This document shows positions 44,359 through 53,152 of a DNA stretch of 64,000 bases, one piece after another. Under the pieces are notes generated by a model, which was given only the letters and a program-made list of their open reading frames with translations, made no database searches and had not been told where the DNA came from. The translations under genes and the position numbers were made by a program. The number at the start of each line of letters is the position of its first letter. Position 1 is the first letter of the stretch. The DNA is from Kiritimatiellaeota bacterium B1221 (GTDB lineage: Bacteria; Verrucomicrobiota; Kiritimatiellia; SS1-B-03-39; UBA6053), in the NCBI GenBank assembly GCA_029269125.1, contig JARHXX010000006.1:62001-126000 (forward strand). Direction: 5' to 3'.

Positions 44359-45330
44359 TCACTCCTCGCCGGAGGCATCTGCAGGAATCGAAATCATCCT
44401 CAATGCTCTCACTTGCTGATTCACAAACCAGGAAATGGTTCTTTTCTCCAGAAGATTCAATCCGCTGGTCTGAAGATTTCCGCTAAAAGCCGTTTCCCAG
44501 ACCGTTTCTATGCGCTCGGCCTGCATTTCCGAACCTAAGCGTTCTTCAAAATCATGCATATGTGCGGCGCCGTAAAATACCGCCACCGTTCCTCCCTCCG
44601 GAATTCCGGCCAGTTGATCGTGAATGTCCGACATCACCTTCTCATTCCGCTTTTCAATTAACACCTGCATCAAGGTGCGTAAATGATCGGGAAGGCCGGG
44701 ATACTCCGATACATTTCCGGTAACCGATCCCAACATTTTGACCATCCCCCAGCGCATGGCCCGACTCCATCCCGGCCGCAACTCCAAAAACGCCAGTGCC
44801 GCCGCAGCCACTTGCCCACTGACCGAAGCCTCCTCCATTCCCGCCAACAACTCCTCCATCTGCGCCTGCGCCGCCGGACTCGACTCCGGCATCTCCTTCC
44901 CTTCAAACAAAGCCAAAAGCTGTTCACTGCTCAAATCACTATTCACGAAATGCGCCTGATCATAATCGATATGATGCAACTGAAACACCAATCCCAGCGC
45001 CCGGGCGAGATTTACCTGCAGACCCGAACGCTCCGGACTCTGCTCTGCAGTGGCATGTCGAAAAGAGGCCCGGTCGCCATCCACCCCTTCAAATAAAACC
45101 ACATCCGCAGGATTCAGATAGTTTTTCTGTAGCCCTTCGTAATATTTTTGAGTTCCCACATGGGACACCCCCACCAACTGAACCTTTTTATTATCCGCCA
45201 CCGCATAGGTTTTGATCGCCACCTGCAAACAATCCGTGCTGTTCTCCATGCGCTCAACCCGAATAAATTCCCCTTCCGCCCACAAAGTGAAGGCGGTCAG
45301 AAAACTCAGGAGCAGCCACAAAATCCGCAT
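44359..45330 (-). CDS. TraB/PrgY/GumN-type protein with signal peptide
   Basis: 323 residues. The signal peptide is about 1-18 (RILWLLLSFLTAFTLWAEGE). The TraB-type fold is indicated by VQLVGVSHVGTQKYYEGLQK (conserved G-x-x-H), then DVVLFEGVDGD with its Glu, and AVFYGAAHMHDFEERL with a second conserved His, which together form the putative metal site. Relatives are putative proteases or erythromycin-esterase-like enzymes; the substrate is unknown. Its ATG overlaps the menB stop (TAATG), so it is translated from the men transcript, although no role in menaquinone synthesis is known. Confidence 0.75.
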   Translation of the reverse strand: MRILWLLLSFLTAFTLWAEGEFIRVERMENSTDCLQVAIKTYAVADNKKVQLVGVSHVGTQKYYEGLQKNYLNPADVVLFEGVDGDRASFRHATAEQSPERSGLQVNLARALGLVFQLHHIDYDQAHFVNSDLSSEQLLALFEGKEMPESSPAAQAQMEELLAGMEEASVSGQVAAAALAFLELRPGWSRAMRWGMVKMLGSVTGNVSEYPGLPDHLRTLMQVLIEKRNEKVMSDIHDQLAGIPEGGTVAVFYGAAHMHDFEERLGSEMQAERIETVWETAFSGNLQTSGLNLLEKRTISWFVNQQVRALRMISIPADASGEE

Positions 45331-46154
45331 TACGGCAATTTGGGGAATTTATTAAAGTCCGGCGGACGCTTCTCATTAAAGGCGTTCCGCCCTTCCTGCC
45401 CCTCTTCACTCATATAAAACAGCAGCGTCGCATTCCCCGCCAATTCCTGCAGTCCCGCCTGACCGTCACAATCCGCATTCAAAGCCGACTTCAGACAACG
45501 CAGGGCCATCGGAGAGTTGACCAACATCTCCCGACACCACTTCACCGTCTCCGCCTCCAAGTCCGCCAACGGCACCACTGTGTTCACCAAGCCCATGTCG
45601 AGGGCCTGTTGCGCGTCATACTGACGACATAAAAACCAAATTTCACGCGCTTTTTTCTGCCCCACGATCCGTGCCATATAACTCGCGCCATAGCCTCCGT
45701 CGAAAGAGCCCACTTTGGGACCGGTCTGGCCGAAAATCGCATTATCAGCCGCAATGGTCAGGTCACACATCATATGTAAAACATGTCCCCCGCCAATGGC
45801 GTATCCGGCAACCATCGCCACCACCGGTTTGGGGCACACCCGAATATCACGCTGAAAGTCCAGTACGTTCAAACGATGCATCCCATCCGCATCTTTATAT
45901 CCACTGTCGCCCCGAATCTTCTGATCGCCGCCCGAGCAGAACGCCAAATCCCCGGCGCCCGTCAGAATAATCACCCCCACATCCAAATCATCACGGGCAT
46001 CATTAAAGGCATGCCGCATTTCGTGAACCGTCTGGGGCCGAAATGCATTGCGTATCTGCGGACGGTTAATGGTGATTTTCGCCATGCCCTCCGCTTTCAC
46101 GTAAAGAATGTCTTCATATTCGCCGGCAGAGTTCCAATCGGGGAGTTGTGTCAT
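45330..46154 (-). CDS. menB: 1,4-dihydroxy-2-naphthoyl-CoA synthase
   Basis: Converts o-succinylbenzoyl-CoA to 1,4-dihydroxy-2-naphthoyl-CoA in menaquinone synthesis. It has 274 residues and the crotonase fold. The oxyanion-hole segments are [18 protein letters not shown] and [20 protein letters not shown]. The MenB-specific block [19 protein letters not shown] with [20 protein letters not shown] follows; the Gln-Thr-Gly stretch fits the bicarbonate-dependent type. AGGAA precedes ATG 46154; the frame opens further to 46268 but without homology. It overlaps the TraB-like gene by one base. Confidence 0.97.
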   Translation of the reverse strand: MTQLPDWNSAGEYEDILYVKAEGMAKITINRPQIRNAFRPQTVHEMRHAFNDARDDLDVGVIILTGAGDLAFCSGGDQKIRGDSGYKDADGMHRLNVLDFQRDIRVCPKPVVAMVAGYAIGGGHVLHMMCDLTIAADNAIFGQTGPKVGSFDGGYGASYMARIVGQKKAREIWFLCRQYDAQQALDMGLVNTVVPLADLEAETVKWCREMLVNSPMALRCLKSALNADCDGQAGLQELAGNATLLFYMSEEGQEGRNAFNEKRPPDFNKFPKLP

Positions 46155-46274
46155 AAAATATTCCTGTAAGTTTAAAATCCACCCACACCATAAACCACAA
46201 CCCGCCCCCGGGCAAGTCAAACCGGAGGGCCCGCGTCCCGCGGTCCGGCAACCCATGTTTTCCCCCACATCTGC

Positions 46275-46652
46275 TTACCTCATTTCAGGCGGCATATACC
46301 GGCGGTCATCCTGCGCCGGATCTGGAGCTACGGTGGAACTTTCCGGGGGATGACTCATCGAACGAGTCAAATCTGAAATACCTTCATCGGGATAACAAAT
46401 CTTAACAAAAATTGCACCGGACCGCATCATATACAACCCCAGTAAAAATGGACAGACACCCGACAACACAATCAGCACAAGAATGTCCCACCACATCGCT
46501 TTCTCAAGTTGCCCCATTTCTTTGGCGAATTGACGCATGGCGGACGAATTTCCGAACACGGACGAGAGTGAAGCAGAGGAAAAATCCGGTCGATGAAACA
46601 GCATGGGCAAAGCGGAGAACACTGTCAAAACTCCATAACAGGCGATCACCAA
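46275..46652 (-). CDS. Small membrane protein, function unknown
   Basis: 125 residues from a GTG at 46652. Two hydrophobic segments (about 2-17 and 55-77, WWDILVLIVLSGVCPFLLGL) flank a short hydrophilic loop, and the C-terminus is Pro/Ser-rich. The frame remains open about 50 bases upstream and could start at a TTG. It sits between menH and menB on the same strand, but with gaps of 182 and 120 bases, so cotranscription is uncertain. No family is recognised. Confidence 0.6.
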   Translation of the reverse strand: MVIACYGVLTVFSALPMLFHRPDFSSASLSSVFGNSSAMRQFAKEMGQLEKAMWWDILVLIVLSGVCPFLLGLYMMRSGAIFVKICYPDEGISDLTRSMSHPPESSTVAPDPAQDDRRYMPPEMR

Positions 46653-46834
46653 CCCAATGATTTTACATGCGAGAATAAAATACTGTTTTTCATAGGTTTA
46701 TTATCCGTTGTCATCACGTTTTATTCAATATTTTCAAACACTTAATCCTGTCCACCCATCGAACCCGGTCCCCCGGCCGGCCCGTTTCCATCATCTCCCA
46801 TGCGTTGAACAGGTTGCATGCCAAAAACCCGATG

Positions 46835-47572
46835 TTATGCCCCCTGTATTTTCAAAAAATCTTGAAGCGCAATCTCCCAAGCCCCCCTCGCCTGCAAATG
46901 CACATTGTGCCCTGCCCCAACAATCTCAACCCGATGAGAGGTGTTATTGGCGACCCACTTTGCCTGCGCGGCATAAACCGGATCTTTTTCTCCCGCCAGC
47001 CAGAGAATGGGATAGGTCACGGACCTAATCCAGGAACGCAAATCCGGCTGGTCTGCCACAGAAAAGAGTTCCAATGCCCCGGCTAATTCCACCGCATCCC
47101 CTTCCCGATCCGGGAAATCTGTAAACCCGCCCCACATGTCCATCCGGTACCAGCTTTCACAAAAAGCCTTCAGGCCCTGAGACCGCAACTGCTCCGCCCG
47201 CTGATGATCCACATTTCTGCGGTCCTTACGGGCTTCTTCACTCACCAGGCCCAAAGATGCCGACTCGATCACCAGGCTTTTGAATGCTTCAGGATGCCGC
47301 CGGGCCGCCATCATCAGTAAACGTCCGCCCAGCGAATAGCCGCCCGCCCACTCACAGCTTTGGGCCAAATCCGCGATGGCATCCAGCGTAGCGTCCAAGC
47401 TCCAATTCGACAGCTGCGTTTCGCCATGCCCGGGCAAATCGGGGCAACACAAAGCAGAATTCTCCCCGAGTGCCTTCTGTAACCCCTCCCCTTCCCTGCC
47501 GGTTCCCAGCCAGCCATGCAGCCAAAGCCCCCGGCACCTGCCCTGCCCGAATTCCCGAACTTTTAACTTCAT
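46835..47572 (-). CDS. menH: MenH-like alpha/beta hydrolase
   Basis: Probably 2-succinyl-6-hydroxy-2,4-cyclohexadiene-1-carboxylate synthase. It has 245 residues. LWLHGWLGTG is the oxyanion region, CPDLPGHGET is a strong MenH-type motif, GGYSLGGRLLM carries the nucleophile Ser, and VGAGHNVHLQ carries the catalytic His; an Asp lies in GEKDPVY. It overlaps menD by four bases (ATGA), which supports the assignment more than the fold alone, since alpha/beta hydrolases are diverse. Confidence 0.88.
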   Translation of the reverse strand: MKLKVREFGQGRCRGLWLHGWLGTGREGEGLQKALGENSALCCPDLPGHGETQLSNWSLDATLDAIADLAQSCEWAGGYSLGGRLLMMAARRHPEAFKSLVIESASLGLVSEEARKDRRNVDHQRAEQLRSQGLKAFCESWYRMDMWGGFTDFPDREGDAVELAGALELFSVADQPDLRSWIRSVTYPILWLAGEKDPVYAAQAKWVANNTSHRVEIVGAGHNVHLQARGAWEIALQDFLKIQGA

Positions 47573-49314
47573 TTCTCTGGCAGTTTCAACATTTCCGCCA
47601 GGGCGGCATGCTGCTCAAGGTTTTGTTGCCGGTCGGTTTCCACTTCTATCAAACAGCTTTTACGGGTGCTCAACGCCTCATCGTAGGCCTGCACAAACTC
47701 TTCGAGGTCCGTGATCCGGGCATAAGGTAAATCAAACTGACCGGCCGCATGCTCGAAATCCCATTCATGAGGGGTGCCGAAAAAGTTTTCAAATTCCGCC
47801 GAAACATCGTTCACCGGCAAAAAGTGGAAAATGCCTCCGCCCCGGTTATTAATCACAATCACAATCACCGGCACTTTCGATTTGCTGACCAGCGCCAGAC
47901 TGTTGAGATCATGCAGCGTCGACAAATCGCCCAGTAACACCGTGACGCACTGATACAGTCCCCTCGCAAATCCCACCGCGGTGGCCAGGGTACCGTCAAT
48001 GCCGCTGGCCCCGCGGTTACAGGCCACATGAATTTGATTTTTATTCCGGGCCGCAAACTGATTCACATCCCGCACCGGCATGGAGGCCCCCAACACCAGG
48101 CCCTGCAGATTCGGCAACATGCGGGTAACCGCCCTCGCAACCCCCGGTTCCGTCAGGGTATGGGCATCATCCAGCTGTTCGTGGTAAAGCTCCTCAACCT
48201 GCCCGTCCGCATCGATCCATCCCTGCTTCCAGGCTGGTGCAGTGGGCAACATCCGTTCCTGGTCCCAAAACAAACAAAATCGGTCGATCTCTGTGACAAA
48301 ACGATGGCTTACCCGGTGCAAAGGATCGAATCGGCCTTCCCTGCCGGTGACCTGAATCCACGTTTGGGGTGGTTGCGCCTCGATCGCCAATTGAAGCTTT
48401 TTAGAGAGAAAGCGGCATCCAAACTGCAAAATATGATCCGGTCGCAGCAGATCCGGAAAACCAAACCCGCCCACCAAAGCATCCACATGACGCACCAAAG
48501 GGTTCCGCCGGGGTCCAAAATGTAATCCGGAAGTGACATCACTCACAATCGGCCAGCGCTGTAATTCCCCCAGCTGCTCAATGGCCAGCGCCTCGGCTTC
48601 ACTACAGCCCCCCCCGGCAATAATCAGCACCTTGGCATTTTCACCCAACAACTCTTTTAACCCGTAAAGACTGATCTCATCCGGTTGAGCCAGCGAAGGA
48701 TACACCGAAGTATAAGGACTCCGATCCCGATCCCACTCATGCAGAGAAATCAGGTACGCTTCCGAATCCGTCCGATCCGGCTGGGTAGCCAAAGGCTCGC
48801 GGAAAGGACAATTCAAATGCACCGGACCTTTACGCAAGGATTGAAAAGCCCGATCCACGGTGGTGAGCACCGCCTCCGGAGATATTGAGCTGTCCGGTGT
48901 CGAAAGATCCATCGACCATTGAACATACGCACCAAAAGCCTGGGTTTGCGGTATGGACTGATTTGCCCCACAATTTCTCAGCTCAAAAGGCCGGTCCGCG
49001 GTCAATAACAACATCGGTTGCGCATCCATTGACGCCTCCACCACCGCCGGGGTTAAATTCGAAACCGCCGTGCCCGAGGTGCAGATCACCACTCCCGGAC
49101 GCCCGGTGGCCCGCGCAAAACCCAACGCAGCAAAACCTAATCCTCTTTCATCAAAATGCTGCACACACTTGGCTTCCGGGTGGCGGGCCACCGCCAAGGT
49201 CAACGGACTGCAGCGGGAGCCCGGAGCAAGAAAGAAAGTATCAGAACCATTTCGGACGCATTCCTCCACAATCAGTGAAGCCCAAATTAAATTGATATTT
49301 TCCGTCAAAATCAT
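47569..49314 (-). CDS. menD: 2-succinyl-5-enolpyruvyl-6-hydroxy-3-cyclohexene-1-carboxylate synthase
   Basis: Thiamine-diphosphate enzyme joining isochorismate and 2-oxoglutarate. It has 581 residues, the usual size. FLAPGSRCSPLTLAVARHPE and HFDERGLGFAALGFARATGR at the N-terminus are MenD-specific, with the activating Glu in DERG. GTAVSNLTPAVVEAS and the ThDP/Mg2+ segment LLGDLSTLHDLNSL with VIVINNRGGGIFHFLP near the C-terminus complete the match. It is translationally coupled to menH (downstream) and to the GIY-YIG gene (upstream), each by a 4-base overlap. Confidence 0.97.
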   Translation of the reverse strand: MILTENINLIWASLIVEECVRNGSDTFFLAPGSRCSPLTLAVARHPEAKCVQHFDERGLGFAALGFARATGRPGVVICTSGTAVSNLTPAVVEASMDAQPMLLLTADRPFELRNCGANQSIPQTQAFGAYVQWSMDLSTPDSSISPEAVLTTVDRAFQSLRKGPVHLNCPFREPLATQPDRTDSEAYLISLHEWDRDRSPYTSVYPSLAQPDEISLYGLKELLGENAKVLIIAGGGCSEAEALAIEQLGELQRWPIVSDVTSGLHFGPRRNPLVRHVDALVGGFGFPDLLRPDHILQFGCRFLSKKLQLAIEAQPPQTWIQVTGREGRFDPLHRVSHRFVTEIDRFCLFWDQERMLPTAPAWKQGWIDADGQVEELYHEQLDDAHTLTEPGVARAVTRMLPNLQGLVLGASMPVRDVNQFAARNKNQIHVACNRGASGIDGTLATAVGFARGLYQCVTVLLGDLSTLHDLNSLALVSKSKVPVIVIVINNRGGGIFHFLPVNDVSAEFENFFGTPHEWDFEHAAGQFDLPYARITDLEEFVQAYDEALSTRKSCLIEVETDRQQNLEQHAALAEMLKLPEK

Positions 49315-49580
49315 GGCTGATCCGGATCCTCAAGATGTTGCCAAAGCCGTTTGCGTCCAAATTTTTTTCCTTCAGGCGATTTCAAATAATCTTCAAACTC
49401 CTGCGCCCGCTGTTTGCGGGAAAATGCCGCATAAAACACCAGTTTCCAAGGCCCCGACTCCCGGGTGGCCTCCACCCGGCCGGCATTATGCATCTTTACC
49501 CGCCTTTTCACATCCCGGCTTACACCAATGAAACTTTTATCAGGGTGGGAACGACTTCGAATGCGATAAACGTAATACAT
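49311..49580 (-). CDS. GIY-YIG nuclease-superfamily protein (UPF0213/YhbQ-like)
   Basis: 89 residues, the size of stand-alone GIY-YIG proteins. The two motif strands are YYVYRIRS (in place of GIY) and SFIGVSRDVKRRVKMHN (in place of YIG), with the catalytic-type Arg in DVKRRVKMHNAG, and the Glu/Lys region FSRKQRAQEFEDYLKSPEGK. It could be a structure-specific DNA nuclease; function is unproven for most of the family. Its stop overlaps the menD ATG by four bases, making it the first gene of the men transcript. It is divergent from the phosphate transporter. Confidence 0.88.
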   Translation of the reverse strand: MYYVYRIRSRSHPDKSFIGVSRDVKRRVKMHNAGRVEATRESGPWKLVFYAAFSRKQRAQEFEDYLKSPEGKKFGRKRLWQHLEDPDQP

Positions 49581-49739
49581 AAAGCAGAACTACCCCATTC
49601 GAACCAATATTTCAGTATTATTTCATCAGGAAGTACAACCCTTTCCAGAGGGGACACCCCCATATATTATTAGTTTTGTATTAGTAATTTATTTTTGCTT
49701 AGTTAGGAGAGGCCTAAACCGTCATCCCAGGACTTCGCT

Positions 49740-51278
49740 ATGAATGAAACCTTCCTCCTCGTCATCGTTATAATCGGCCTCATTATGCTTATTTGGGATT
49801 GTGTGGAGGTGGGAAGAAACGACGCCGCCAACCTGGTCAATGCAGTGTTCGGTGCCCGCGTCATGGCCCGAAATACCGCCGTACTGATTGCCGGAATTGC
49901 AGTCATTCTGGGTGCAACCTTTGCGGCACCCGTGATGGAAACCGCCCGAAAAGGTATTTTTGATCCCAGCGCCTTTAGTGTGCTCGATCCCCATGTCGCC
50001 ATTCAGGCAGTGATGGTGATTTACATCACCGCTTACCTCGTCGATACCGTATTGCTGCACACCTATTCCGCCTTCGGAATGCCCGTGAGCACCACCGCCT
50101 CCCTCGTTTTCGAGCTGGTGGGGGCGGCCGCCGCGGTGGCCTGGATGAGTGGTGTGGGCAGCCAGGTGGTGAGCTGGGACAAAGTGGGAACCGTCATTTC
50201 GGCGATTATCATATCCATTATCATCAGTGGTGTCGCCGGATGGATGATGCAGCGCATGTTTCGTGGCGCCATTCGTGAACAGCCCGCCAACCCTCTACGC
50301 GTGCTCCAACACGGCCCCTGGATCGCCGGCATGATGTTCAGTGGTCTGAGCTGGTTTTTGATCATGAAAGGGCTCAAAAGCGTCTCCTTTATCAAACAGC
50401 TTAAATCCGCCACCTTCGATGAAGTGGGTCCAGTGGTCATGTTGCTCATGATGTGGGCCATTTTCACTTTTATTGTGCATATCTGCCTTCGTTTGAATAA
50501 AGAGAAAGGACCCAAACTCCTCTTCCGCATCACCGCCGTGGTGGGGATGATTTGCCTTTCTTTCGCCTTTGGTCAAAATGATCTCGCCAACTGCGCCTCT
50601 CCGGGGCTTTCCAGCTTCTGGCTCTACCAAAATATGGATAAAGGCACCACCGCCGCCACCGAAATTCCCATTCCCATGATTGCCCTCTTCGGATGTGGCG
50701 TGCTGATGGTCATCGGAATGAGCAGCAAAAATGCCCAACGGGTCACCCGCGCCGCCGTCAATACCGGAAGCCAATACGACCATGTGGCCCTCTATGCACC
50801 CAAATGGTGCCGGCGCATCGCCCAAACTTTCGTAAAAGAACATGATCCCGAAACCGAACTCGCCCCCCCCGCCCAACTCAATGAAGACGGGAAACGCGTA
50901 CATTTCGACCCCTTGCGGGCCTCCGTGATCATGAGCGTCAGCGCCAGCGTGATCGCCCTCGCCTCCAGCTCCGGCATTCCCGTTTCCACCACCTACGTGA
51001 CCTTCGCCTGTGTGGTTTCTACCGGTATGGCCGACGGGGTGATGGCACGGGGAGATGCCGACCGCAAAATCGGCCGGGCCATCTGGACCGTGTTTTCCTG
51101 GTTCGCCGGTGCCGGCATCGCCATGGCCGCCGCCGGTCTGGTAGGGGCATTCATCTTTAAATTCGAATACTTCGGACTCGCCCTCGCCCTGGGCGGAAAC
51201 TTCCTCATTCGTTTCCTGGTCTCCAAACGCTCCGCCGCCCATGAACAGGCCCATCACGTAAACGTACCAAAAATCTAA
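49740..51278 (+). CDS. PiT-family inorganic phosphate transporter
   Basis: 512 residues with about eleven hydrophobic helices. The two PiT signature halves are GRNDAANLVNAVFGARVMA (about 25-43) and FGQNDLANCASPGLSSF (about 279-295); each half also has a GxPVSTT motif (FGMPVSTTASLVFELVG and SSSGIPVSTTYVTFACVV). It imports phosphate with H+ or Na+. A large hydrophilic loop divides the protein, as in many PiT proteins. AGGA lies nine bases before the ATG. No PhoU-like gene is adjacent. The 3' end is followed by a strong hairpin. Confidence 0.95.
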   Translation: MNETFLLVIVIIGLIMLIWDCVEVGRNDAANLVNAVFGARVMARNTAVLIAGIAVILGATFAAPVMETARKGIFDPSAFSVLDPHVAIQAVMVIYITAYLVDTVLLHTYSAFGMPVSTTASLVFELVGAAAAVAWMSGVGSQVVSWDKVGTVISAIIISIIISGVAGWMMQRMFRGAIREQPANPLRVLQHGPWIAGMMFSGLSWFLIMKGLKSVSFIKQLKSATFDEVGPVVMLLMMWAIFTFIVHICLRLNKEKGPKLLFRITAVVGMICLSFAFGQNDLANCASPGLSSFWLYQNMDKGTTAATEIPIPMIALFGCGVLMVIGMSSKNAQRVTRAAVNTGSQYDHVALYAPKWCRRIAQTFVKEHDPETELAPPAQLNEDGKRVHFDPLRASVIMSVSASVIALASSSGIPVSTTYVTFACVVSTGMADGVMARGDADRKIGRAIWTVFSWFAGAGIAMAAAGLVGAFIFKFEYFGLALALGGNFLIRFLVSKRSAAHEQAHHVNVPKI

Positions 51279-51288
51279 AGGATACAGG

Positions 51289-51322
51289 GGCCTTTCTCCC
51301 TGAGTGCCCCGGGAGAAAGGCC
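51289..51322. terminator. Perfect 12-bp hairpin after the phosphate transporter gene
   Basis: GGCCTTTCTCCC and GGGAGAAAGGCC pair perfectly around a 10-base loop, 10 bases after the stop codon. There is no T tract, so this is either a factor-dependent terminator or a 3' stabiliser, not a standard intrinsic terminator. Confidence 0.65.
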
Positions 51323-51330
51323 GCTACGTC

Positions 51331-51470
51331 GGGCCAAGGTCCGCGAAGATACCAGCCCTGTGCGTTGCGCTGGATGCCCCACCCAACCAAAAATTCACCG
51401 GGCCAAAGGTCCGCGAAGATACCGGCCCTGTGCGTTGCGCTGGGTGCCCCACCTTCCCAAAAAACCTCGG
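51331..51470. repeat. Tandem repeat, period 70 bases, two copies plus a fragment
   Basis: GGGCCAAGGTCCGCGAAGAT and the following ~45 bases recur starting at 51400 with only a few changes. GGGCC at 51469 begins a third, degenerate unit. The unit is non-coding on both strands in context. Confidence 0.8.
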
Positions 51471-51563
51471 GCCATCGGACCCGCGAGCCATTTTTTTGAT
51501 TGCCACAGCGATTTCGATCCCGATTGCGATTCATCCGCCATCCCCGCAGGAGGGTTGAATTAT

Positions 51564-51661
51564 TAAACCGCAGATGTACACCGATAGACGCGGATGACAA
51601 TATTTGCAGATTATATTTATTTTTTTGAAAAATCCGCGTGAATCGGCGTGTTTCTGCGGTT
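51564..51661. repeat. Interspersed palindromic repeat, copy 2
   Basis: Begins TAAACCGCAGATGTACACCG and ends ATCCGCGTGAATCGGCGTGT then TTCTGCGGTT. The two ends pair well, and the middle is A+T-rich. It is the better-preserved relative of the copy at 37779-37864. Confidence 0.8.
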
Positions 51662-51905
51662 CAAAACCAAATAACACGAGTAAATCAACAAGCCCAAAAT
51701 GCGGAACCGAACGCCAACGGTGTTCCGTCTTTCAGCCCTGGGCTGGCTTGAGGAACGAAAACCTGCCCAGGGGAAACAATCATTAAAAAACCAACACTGA
51801 AGGTGTTGCGCCCTCCATCTGTTTGCCACGCCGAATACGTCCCCCATCCGTAAATCCGCCCCGTTTATTTTTGTTCCAATCCCGATCCCGACTCCCTCCC
51901 CACCC
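51662..51905. other. Gene-free spacer with a composite hairpin-rich repeat
   Basis: Contains CAGCCCTGGGCTG (51733-51745) with a partly matching CCTGCCCAGGGG nearby, and a hairpin CAACAC/GTGTTG (51792-51808). CCAACGGTGTTCCG and the CAACACTGAAGGTGTTG stretch resemble dispersed repeat elements seen in PVC genomes. Whether it is one element cannot be decided from one copy. No gene is apparent. Confidence 0.5.
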
Positions 51906-51907
51906 CA

Positions 51908-51940
51908 CAAAAAAAGGATGTGCCACGCGGCACACCCTTT
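51908..51940 (-). terminator. Rho-independent terminator of the coiled-coil protein gene
   Basis: A 12-bp stem with one mismatch (51913-51924 with 51929-51940) and loop ACGC is followed on the minus strand by a run of T. It ends the transcript of the gene whose stop is at 51965. Confidence 0.9.
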
Positions 51941-51964
51941 CTCACTTTAGCCGAACAGGCCTTC

Positions 51965-52921
51965 CTATTCTTTTAAAGTACGCTCCAAGGTAACTTTCTG
52001 TGCGTTCAACAGGTCAATCTGTTGCTTCAGGATCATTCCCTGCTGACGGAGTTTGTTGGTGGACATCTTGTACTGATTGATCGCTTCCGCCACATCTTTT
52101 TCCAGTTGCATGGCGTCATTTAAACTCCCGACAGACTCCGTGGGAGTGCCGCTGCCAGTCTTCAGATCCACAATATGCTCTTCCAAAAGACTGAGCATTT
52201 CTTTTTTATACGCAATTTCATCCTCATACTGGGTGGCCAACTCGGTGCCTGCCGCACGTTTCTGTTCCGCCTCCATATACCCAATTTCATTGTTCAGGTT
52301 AAACTTCACCCGGTCCAGGTTTTCAAACAACTCTTTACGGGTTTGATCCGCATTCTGCTGTTGTTTGTTGTCACGTTTATACTCTTGAGAAACCCGGCGT
52401 TTCACCTTCACTTCGTCATTATATGAGCTTTTCACATAATTTTCATACTTCGGAACACTCTGATGTTGGTGAAGAGAGTCAGCCATCTTCATAATGGCGA
52501 CCACCCGCTCATTCATCATCTCTTCGGTCAAATCAATCTGCGCCTGTTGACTGGAACCTTCCTTATAGTCTTCCGGCAACCTTGCCAAATCCTGCATGGC
52601 CGCCCGCCGCTGGTTCTGCAAATTTTTAATGCTGGTCTGCAAATCACTCATGATCATCTTCTTCAACCGCGCCACCCGGGTTTTGGAATCACTGCTGTCC
52701 TCCAGTTTTGAAACATATTCCACAACCTTCAACATGGAGGCCTCGGTTTCTTCATGCGCTTTTAAAAATGCCGTCTGCATACTTTGCACCCGCTGCTCCT
52801 GGTCAGCGATAATCGCCTCCATGTCCTCACGGCTGTATTGCGGGGCTTCCGTCTCTGCTTGCACCATCTGCATCGAAACCATGGCGGCGCCCACGAAAAT
52901 CAAGGTTTTAAAATTTTTCAT
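51965..52921 (-). CDS. Secreted coiled-coil protein, function unknown
   Basis: 318 residues. The signal peptide is about 1-23 (MKNFKTLIFVGAAMVSMQMV, cleavage near AQA-ET). The rest is almost all charged helix with heptad spacing (about 30-130, 195-245, 265-318), rich in Gln, Glu, Lys and Met, with no Cys in the mature part. It resembles periplasmic chaperone-like or scaffold proteins only in general composition. It stands alone, divergent from rpmE, with its own terminator. Confidence 0.8.
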   Translation of the reverse strand: MKNFKTLIFVGAAMVSMQMVQAETEAPQYSREDMEAIIADQEQRVQSMQTAFLKAHEETEASMLKVVEYVSKLEDSSDSKTRVARLKKMIMSDLQTSIKNLQNQRRAAMQDLARLPEDYKEGSSQQAQIDLTEEMMNERVVAIMKMADSLHQHQSVPKYENYVKSSYNDEVKVKRRVSQEYKRDNKQQQNADQTRKELFENLDRVKFNLNNEIGYMEAEQKRAAGTELATQYEDEIAYKKEMLSLLEEHIVDLKTGSGTPTESVGSLNDAMQLEKDVAEAINQYKMSTNKLRQQGMILKQQIDLLNAQKVTLERTLKE

Positions 52922-53152
52922 AAAGTCTCCGGGTTAAAAAAGAACTCTCACGAAAATTTATGCAAAAAGTCCAGCTAGAAACATCAGAAGAGCGTTAATA
53001 TTTCTGCATTTCCTGCCTAAAATCCCCCTAATCCAGACGAAAAATCCCCCTCTCACCCTTCATTTCCTCAAATTCCCATCTTTCCGCTTGCCATCCACCG
53101 GAAAAGCCCCTATATAACCCAGCTCTCTCAAAAATTTTCCGAGGAATTCATC

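Noticed and set aside
50295-51257. 320-codon minus-strand open frame over the phosphate transporter
   Set aside because: Its Gly/His/Glu-rich, low-complexity product is typical of antisense to a membrane-protein gene; the plus-strand PiT gene is certain.
51331-51470. CRISPR array
   Set aside because: The 70-base units are directly tandem with no spacers, and there are no cas genes.
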